A stretch of DNA of 64,000 bases from Bog-756 sp963696495 (lineage in GTDB: Bacteria; Actinomycetota; Acidimicrobiia; Acidimicrobiales; RAAP-2). The stretch covers positions 62,001 through 126,000 of the forward strand of contig CAVOKJ010000005.1 of NCBI GenBank assembly GCA_963696495.1, written 5' to 3'. A program made the position numbers and the translations under genes. The notes beneath the pieces are model-generated. The model was not told the origin of the DNA and did no database searches. It worked only from the letters and a program-made list of their open reading frames with translations. Below, in pieces: positions 59,329 to 64,000 of this stretch. Numbering within the stretch: position 1 is the first letter of the stretch; each line of letters opens with the position of its first letter.

Positions 59329-60285
59329 GTGCTGACGTCCGAGCACCGGATCCTCGTCGTGGACGACGAGAAGAACATCACCGACCTCGTGGCCATGGCC
59401 CTCCGCCTGAAGGGGGCCATGGTCGAGGTGGCCCACACCGGCAACGACGCACTGCGGTCCGTGGCGTCCTTCCGTCCGCACCTGGTCGTGCTCGACGTGA
59501 TGCTGCCCGACCTGGACGGCTTCGCCGTGCTCAAGCGGATGGGGGACGAGCGGCGCTCGGCCGACCTGCCGGTGCTGTTCCTCACCGCACGCGGCGACCT
59601 GGACGACCGGCTGCGCGGGCTGGCGTTGGGCGGCGACGACTACATGACCAAGCCGTTCAGCGTCGAGGAGATGCTGCTCCGGGTGAACGCCATTCTGCGC
59701 AGGACCGAGGGCTACGAGGAGGTCGGTCCCCGGGTGTTCGTCGGTGACGTGGAGCTGGACGAGGAGAGTCACCAGGTGTGGAGGGGTTCCGAGCTGGTCG
59801 AGCTCACGCCCACCGAGTTCCGGCTCCTCCACTACCTGATGATCAACGCCGGGCAGGTCGTCTCGAAGGCCCAGATCCGCGACCACGTCTGGGACTACAG
59901 CTTCGACGGCAAGGTCAACATGGTCGAGGTGTACGTCAGCTACCTCCGGAAGAAGCTCGATGCCAACGGGCCGCCCCTGATCCGGACCGTCCGCGGCATC
60001 GGGTACTGCATGAGGCCGGCGAAACCGCAGGTGTCCGACAAGGCCGCGTCCGACAAGCCCGCGTCCGACAAGCCCGCGTCCGACAAGGCCGCGTCCGACA
60101 AGGCCGCGTCCGACAAGGCCGCGTCCGACAAGGCCGCGTCCGACAAGGCCGCGTCCGACAAGGCCGCGTCCGGCAAGGCCGCGTCCGGCAAGGCCGCGTC
60201 CGACAAGCCCGCCCCCGGCAAGCAGGCCGCCGGCAAGCCCGGTCGCCGCGGGGTCGGCTCCAACGGCAAGGGCCGGGCCCGGTGA
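59329..60285 (+). CDS. OmpR/PhoB-family response regulator with repetitive Ala/Ser/Asp/Lys tail
   Basis: Residues 1-125 are a receiver domain (D12-D13, phospho-acceptor D56 in VLDVMLPDLDG, YMTKPF lysine). Residues about 140-232 are a winged-helix DNA-binding domain (LTPTEFRLLHYLMINAGQVVSKAQIRDHVWDY, YVSYLRKKLD, RTVRGIGYCMR). After residue 235 comes a low-complexity tail of ASDKA units coded by a 15-base tandem repeat, then a short basic end. The stop overlaps the kinase start as GTGA, so the pair is co-translated. The tail is not found in standard OmpR proteins. Confidence 0.93.
   Translation: MLTSEHRILVVDDEKNITDLVAMALRLKGAMVEVAHTGNDALRSVASFRPHLVVLDVMLPDLDGFAVLKRMGDERRSADLPVLFLTARGDLDDRLRGLALGGDDYMTKPFSVEEMLLRVNAILRRTEGYEEVGPRVFVGDVELDEESHQVWRGSELVELTPTEFRLLHYLMINAGQVVSKAQIRDHVWDYSFDGKVNMVEVYVSYLRKKLDANGPPLIRTVRGIGYCMRPAKPQVSDKAASDKPASDKPASDKAASDKAASDKAASDKAASDKAASDKAASGKAASGKAASDKPAPGKQAAGKPGRRGVGSNGKGRAR
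60031..60240 (+). repeat. 15-base coding minisatellite in the response regulator tail
   Basis: Fourteen units of the GCGTCCGACAAGGCC type run in frame. The first (GTG...) and the last two are diverged. Each unit adds five residues (ASDKA/ASDKP), so copy-number change would keep the frame. Confidence 0.95.
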
Positions 60286-61988
60286 CCCTCCGCCTCCGCC
60301 TCCTCCTGTTGCTCGTCGGCATCGTGGCAGCCGGCCTGGTCATCTCCGATGTCGTGACCTACAACGCCCTCCGCTCCTTCCTCACGACCCGGGAGGACCA
60401 GCAGCTCGAGGCCGCCGCGTTCCCGGTGGGGAGGGCCCTCCTGTCCTCGTCGGGACTCGGCCTCACCGTTCCCGCCGCGCCCCCGGTGACGTCGACGGGA
60501 CCGACCGGGACCGTCCCCGCCGGCGACCGGGCCCATCGGGGCCCCCTGCGAGGCTCGTTCCGGGATGGCGGCGGGTTGTTCGGCAGTACCCCGAGCGCCC
60601 AGCGGGGCCTGCTGGTGACGCCGGGCACCTACGGACAGCTGCGCGGCGCCTCGGGGCGGGTCGAGGCCCGCCTCTTCTTCAGCTACGGCGGAAAGGCGCC
60701 GACGGCACCGACGCTGCCGGCCAAGCTTCCCGGCGCCGGGCTCCCCGGGGGCAAGGACCTCTTCTTCTCCACGACCAGCCCCGGACCCAACTCGGTGTCC
60801 TACCGGGTGGTGGCCAAACCGCTCTCGGACCACACCGGCGTCATCGTGGTGGCGGTGCCGCTGACCGACCTGGAGAGCACGCTCCGCCAGCTCCTGTTGG
60901 TGGAACTGGTGATCTCGGCGCTGCTGCTCGTCGGCCTGGGCATCGTGTCGTGGGTGATGGTGCGCCGGGACCTGAGGCCGCTCGAGGAGATCGCCCAGAC
61001 CGCCGGGGCCATCGCCGACGGGGATCTCTCCCAGCGGGTCTCCCACGTCAACGAGGCGACGGAGGTCGGGCAGCTGGGCGTGGCCTTCAACACCATGGTC
61101 GACGAGATCGAGGTGGCGTTCTCCGAACGCGCCGCCTCCGAGGATCGGCTGCGGAGGTTCCTGGCCGACGCCTCGCACGAACTCCGTACGCCGCTCACCT
61201 CGATCCGCGGGTACGCCGAGCTGTTCGACCTCGGGGTCCGGGACCGGCCCGAGGACCTGGCCGCCTCGATGCGGGCCATCAAGGAGGAGGCGGCCCGGAT
61301 GGGCACGCTCGTGGACGACCTCCTCTGGCTGGCCCAGCTCGACCACGAGCGACCGCTGCGGCGGGAGCCGGTCGACCTCGGCGATGTGGCCAGGCGTTCG
61401 GCCGCCGCCGTCGGGGTCTCGGACCCCGGTCGTCCGTTGACGGTCGAGGCGGGAACGCCGGTCGTGGTCGTCGGGGACGGACAGCGCCTGCGCCAGGTGG
61501 TGGACAACCTGCTGGTGAACGCCTTGTTGCACACGCCCGAGGGGGCCGCCATCGAGGTCACCGTGTCCGCGGAGGGGGAGTGGGCATCGCTCACCGTCCA
61601 TGACGAGGGATCCGGTATCGACCCGGCGGACGTGGAGCGGATCTTCCAGCCCTTCTACCGGTCGGATCCCTCGAGGGCCCGGACGTCGGGAGGTGCTGGG
61701 CTCGGGCTGGCCATCGTCGCCGCCATCGTCGCCGCCCACGGCGGGACGGTCCGGGCCCTGCCCGGTCCGGGAGCGACGTTCGAGGTGCGCCTCCCCATGC
61801 ACCCGCAGGGGCCCGACGGACGGGTGGACGGGCCCGAGGTGCACTCCCATCCGGACACCGGGTCCGACCGCGGCGAGAGCGGGTCCGACGGCGGGAGCGG
61901 GTCCGACCGTGGGGCGGGGTCGCCGGCGCCGGCCGGCCTGGCCGCCCCGCCGAGCCTCGACGATGCCGTGCGGGGCAGCAGGGCGTGA
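60282..61988 (+). CDS. HisKA-type sensor histidine kinase
   Basis: The 568-residue kinase has a first membrane helix at about 5-25, an extracytoplasmic domain (about 30-200) with Gly/Pro/Thr-rich stretches, a second helix at about 205-228, a HAMP domain (RRDLRPLEEIAQTAGAIADGDLSQRV) and a HisKA domain with the phospho-accepting His299 in DASHELRTPLTSIRGYAELF. The ATPase domain follows (NLLVNALLHTP, GSGIDPADVERIFQPFYR, GLGLAIVAAIVAAHGG). The C terminus is a Gly/Ser/Asp/Arg-rich tail. It is co-translated with the OmpR-type partner. Signal unknown. Confidence 0.94.
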   Translation: MTLRLRLLLLLVGIVAAGLVISDVVTYNALRSFLTTREDQQLEAAAFPVGRALLSSSGLGLTVPAAPPVTSTGPTGTVPAGDRAHRGPLRGSFRDGGGLFGSTPSAQRGLLVTPGTYGQLRGASGRVEARLFFSYGGKAPTAPTLPAKLPGAGLPGGKDLFFSTTSPGPNSVSYRVVAKPLSDHTGVIVVAVPLTDLESTLRQLLLVELVISALLLVGLGIVSWVMVRRDLRPLEEIAQTAGAIADGDLSQRVSHVNEATEVGQLGVAFNTMVDEIEVAFSERAASEDRLRRFLADASHELRTPLTSIRGYAELFDLGVRDRPEDLAASMRAIKEEAARMGTLVDDLLWLAQLDHERPLRREPVDLGDVARRSAAAVGVSDPGRPLTVEAGTPVVVVGDGQRLRQVVDNLLVNALLHTPEGAAIEVTVSAEGEWASLTVHDEGSGIDPADVERIFQPFYRSDPSRARTSGGAGLGLAIVAAIVAAHGGTVRALPGPGATFEVRLPMHPQGPDGRVDGPEVHSHPDTGSDRGESGSDGGSGSDRGAGSPAPAGLAAPPSLDDAVRGSRA

Positions 61989-62001
61989 AAAGCCCTCCGG
62001 T

Positions 62002-62025
62002 CCCCCTGGCCGGCGCGGCCGGGGG
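62002..62025. terminator. Bidirectional terminator between the kinase and rpmB
   Basis: CCCCC-T-GGCCG (62002-62012) pairs with CGGCC-GGGGG (62016-62025) through a GCG loop and one bulged T. It sits between two convergent genes. Confidence 0.65.
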
Positions 62026-62046
62026 GTGCAGCGGTGCGCCCGGGAG

Positions 62047-62256
62047 CTAGCCCGGGATCTTCCGGATCGGCCGCTTGGTGACCTTCCCGGACCTGATGCA
62101 GGAGGTGCAGGCGTTCAGCCGCCTGGGCGATCCGTCGACGAGGGCGCGGACGCGCTGGATGTTCGGGTCCCAACGCCGCTTGGTGCGCCGATGGGAGTGA
62201 CTGATGTTCATCCCGAACGACGGCTTCTTGCCGCACACCTCGCATACCGCTGCCAT
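62047..62256 (-). CDS. rpmB: 50S ribosomal protein L28
   Basis: The 69 residues show MAAVCEVCGKKPSFGMNISHSHRRTKRRWDPNIQ and LNACTSCIRSGKV, the zinc-binding CxxC...CxxC form. A GAGAGGAAAG site precedes the ATG. It is divergent from the DAK2-domain gene, an order common in Gram-positive genomes. Confidence 0.97.
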   Translation of the reverse strand: MAAVCEVCGKKPSFGMNISHSHRRTKRRWDPNIQRVRALVDGSPRRLNACTSCIRSGKVTKRPIRKIPG

Positions 62257-62303
62257 GACGCTCCGACTTTCCTCTCGGGATCCTCCGGGTAAGGCGCAAA
62301 GGT

Positions 62304-62309
62304 TAGCAT
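62304..62309 (+). promoter_or_regulatory. Possible leaderless -10 box for the DAK2-domain gene
   Basis: TAGCAT is seven bases before ATG 62317, with no Shine-Dalgarno sequence. Confidence 0.5.
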
Positions 62310-62316
62310 CCTGGCC

Positions 62317-63999
62317 ATGGTGGTCCTCGACGCGCTGGGAGCTTCGGAGCTGTGCCAGGTGATCACCACGTTCCGTGACGGGTTGCGATCCCACCAGGAG
62401 GTGATCAACCGGCTCAACGTGTACCCGGTGCCCGACGGGGACACGGGGACCAACATGGCGCTGACCATGGAGTCGGTGACCAGGGAGATCGGCGACCTCG
62501 AGGAGCCGGACCTCGACGCCACCTGCAAGGCCATCGTCCACGGTTCGCTGATGGGCGCACGGGGCAACTCGGGCGTCATCTTGTCCCAGCTCCTGCGCGG
62601 ACTCTCCGAGGGCCTGAACGACGCCACCGGCCGGCCCGGCCCGCTCGAGCTGTCCGAGGCGCTCACCATCGCCGACCGCCTGGCCCGCGAGGCGGTGATG
62701 CGCCCGGTCGAGGGCACCATCCTCACCGTGGCGAGGGGGGCGGCCGACGGCGCCCGGTCGGCCGCCTCCGCCGGGAAGTCGCTGGTGGACGTGGCCGAGG
62801 CCTCGAGGGCCGGTGCCGCCGAGGCGCTGGCCCGGACGCCGTCCCTCCTGCCGGTGCTCGAGCAGGCCGGTGTGGTGGACGCCGGCGGCACCGGCTACCT
62901 GCTCCTGTTCGACGCCATCCTCTCGGTGGTCGACGGACGGGCGATGCCGGCGCCCCCGGCGCTCCCCGATCCTCACTTCGGCCCGCTCAACCCCGAGGCG
63001 CCCGGCATGGCGATCCCGGCCGTCAGCGACGTCGACGCCGAGTTGGCCGGCCTGCGCTACGAGGTGATGTACCTGCTCGAGGCGCCCGACGACACGATCC
63101 CGTCGTTCAAGGAGGTCTGGGCCGGCCTCGGCGACTCCATCGTGGTGGTGGGCGGCGAGAGCCTGTGGAACTGCCACATCCACACCGACGACATCGGCGC
63201 CGCCATCGAGGCCTCCCTGGATGTCGGTCGCCCCCGGTCGATCCGGGTCACCGACCTGCTGGAGGAGGTTGAGGAGGAGCGATGGGTCCGCGAGGGCGCG
63301 GGGAGCATGGGCAGCGAGCCCCCGACCCCGCTCGGCCCCCCTCCCACCACAGGTGTGGTGGCGGTCGCCACCGGCGAGGGCATCGCCCGGATCTTCCGGT
63401 CCCTGGGGGTGAAGGGCCTGATCTCCGGCGGCCAGTCGATGAACCCCTCCACCGCGGAGTTGGTGGAGGCCGTCGAGGCCGTCGGGTCCGACGAGGTGAT
63501 CATCCTCCCGAACAACGGCAACATCAGGCCGGTGGCCGAGCGCGTCCACGACCTGACCGGGAAGTCCGTCTGGGTGGTGCCCACCAACACCATCGCCGAG
63601 GGGTTCGCCGCCCTGCTGGCCTACGACCCCGAGGCCCACGGGTCGGTCAACGCCGAGGCCATGGAGGCGTCCTCGCGCAAGGTCGTCCCCGGCGAGGTGA
63701 CCCGGGCCGTCCGTGACTCGGACAGCTCGGCCGGCCCGATCGTCGAGGGGGACTGGCTCGGGCTGTCGCGCCAGGGGATCGAAGTGGTCCGACCGACGCT
63801 GGCCGACGCCTCGTGCGCGCTGCTGGACGCGCTGGTGTCCGACGCCCACGACCTGGTCACCATCATCGAGGGCGAGGGGTCGGGGGCGGCCGACACCCGG
63901 CGGATCACCGAGTGGCTCCGGGACAACCGGTCCGGGGTGGAGACCGAGGTGCACCACGGCGGACAGCCGCTGTACCCGTACCTGTTCTCCATCGAGTGA
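62317..63999 (+). CDS. DAK2-domain protein, fatty acid kinase FakA/YloV family
   Basis: FakA phosphorylates fatty acids bound to FakB carriers so that exogenous fatty acids enter phospholipids. The 560 residues have an N-terminal DhaL ATP-binding domain (about 20-200: NVYPVPDGDTGTNMALTMESV, GSLMGARGNSGVILSQLLRGL, VVDAGGTGYLLLFDA), a middle domain (about 235-335) and a C-terminal EDD-type domain (VKGLISGGQSMNPSTAELV, VIILPNNGNIRPVA, VWVVPTNTIAEGFAAL). It ends just inside the window edge. No fakB/degV gene is seen. Confidence 0.9.
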   Translation: MVVLDALGASELCQVITTFRDGLRSHQEVINRLNVYPVPDGDTGTNMALTMESVTREIGDLEEPDLDATCKAIVHGSLMGARGNSGVILSQLLRGLSEGLNDATGRPGPLELSEALTIADRLAREAVMRPVEGTILTVARGAADGARSAASAGKSLVDVAEASRAGAAEALARTPSLLPVLEQAGVVDAGGTGYLLLFDAILSVVDGRAMPAPPALPDPHFGPLNPEAPGMAIPAVSDVDAELAGLRYEVMYLLEAPDDTIPSFKEVWAGLGDSIVVVGGESLWNCHIHTDDIGAAIEASLDVGRPRSIRVTDLLEEVEEERWVREGAGSMGSEPPTPLGPPPTTGVVAVATGEGIARIFRSLGVKGLISGGQSMNPSTAELVEAVEAVGSDEVIILPNNGNIRPVAERVHDLTGKSVWVVPTNTIAEGFAALLAYDPEAHGSVNAEAMEASSRKVVPGEVTRAVRDSDSSAGPIVEGDWLGLSRQGIEVVRPTLADASCALLDALVSDAHDLVTIIEGEGSGAADTRRITEWLRDNRSGVETEVHHGGQPLYPYLFSIE

Positions 64000-64000
64000 G

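Noticed and set aside
60031..60240. CRISPR-like repeats
   Set aside because: The 15-base units are contiguous and lie in frame within a coding region.
59940..61850. Minus-strand frame opposite the OmpR/HisKA pair with long Ala/Asp/Leu-rich repeats
   Set aside because: It is the reverse reading of the ASDKA minisatellite and kinase gene.

Overview
The window is 64 kb of high-GC DNA from an actinobacterium. Its gene set includes pafB/pafC, multifunctional 2-oxoglutarate dehydrogenase Kgd, GTP-dependent PEP carboxykinase, F420-pathway cofC, an Rv1264-like cyclase and a CxxC-type L28. Many genes begin a few bases after a TANNNT box, as in leaderless actinobacterial transcripts. Type IV pilus genes, the domain layouts and the mix of carbon genes fit the class Acidimicrobiia best, but no rRNA or tRNA is present to prove it. 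I found no tRNA, rRNA, CRISPR array, complete prophage or insertion sequence.

Layout. 0-2.2 kb (minus): a two-component pair (NarL-type regulator and a membrane kinase cut by the left edge), then a prepilin-peptidase-like protein. 2.4-10.5 kb (plus): type IV pilus block pilB-pilT-pilC followed by two almost identical pilin genes, each behind a possible WhiG/FliA-type promoter, closed by a strong terminator. 10.7-16.6 kb: a GT87-like membrane protein, a short carboxyltransferase, a CtaG-like oxidase assembly protein and the pafB-pafC regulators. 16.6-20.9 kb: five 22-bp direct repeats, a helicase-less MobF relaxase facing a soluble VirD4-like coupling protein, and an HU protein with a histone-H1-like tail; this looks like the remains of a mobilisable element. 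21-34.6 kb: a deacetylase-cofC pair, adenylate cyclase, GH38 mannosidase, acyl-CoA ligase, secreted GH79-like hydrolase, RNase HII, acyl-CoA dehydrogenase, epimerase and hydrolase. 34.7-37.2 kb: a second HU and a queD-queC-queE operon for preQ0. 37.2-47.2 kb: kgd, an M20 peptidase, an NYN-S1 ribonuclease-like fusion, a FabZ-like dehydratase, exonuclease III and a UvrD-type helicase. 47.3-51.5 kb: hydrolase, membrane-anchored MurF-like ligase, D-Ala-D-Ala ligase and a PH-domain protein. 51.7-64 kb: galactokinase-like kinase, acyl-CoA racemase, Lrp-type sensor domain, MFS protein, pckG, thiL, an OmpR/HisKA pair, rpmB and a fakA/yloV homologue.

How the parts fit together. PilB extends and PilT retracts a pilus built on PilC from the two pilins; both motors carry MshEN-type N-terminal domains that may read cyclic di-GMP. 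MurF-like and Ddl act in consecutive steps of peptidoglycan precursor synthesis. Kgd, PckG, the racemase, acyl-CoA ligase, dehydrogenase and carboxyltransferase describe a fatty or branched acid-using central metabolism. Relaxase, coupling protein and repeats form a mobilisation cassette without a visible type IV channel.

Most notable: a prepilin peptidase that has lost both catalytic aspartates; a pilin duplication with a one-base C-terminal frameshift; an HU-H1 fusion with a near-perfect internal ribosome-binding site; direct repeats beside a truncated relaxase; a Zc3h12a-type NYN nuclease joined to an S1 domain by a Lys/Ala-rich linker; a response regulator with a 14-unit coding minisatellite; and a possible 13-codon leader peptide overlapping a secreted hydrolase gene. 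Start sites, promoter boxes and repeat functions are inferred by eye.
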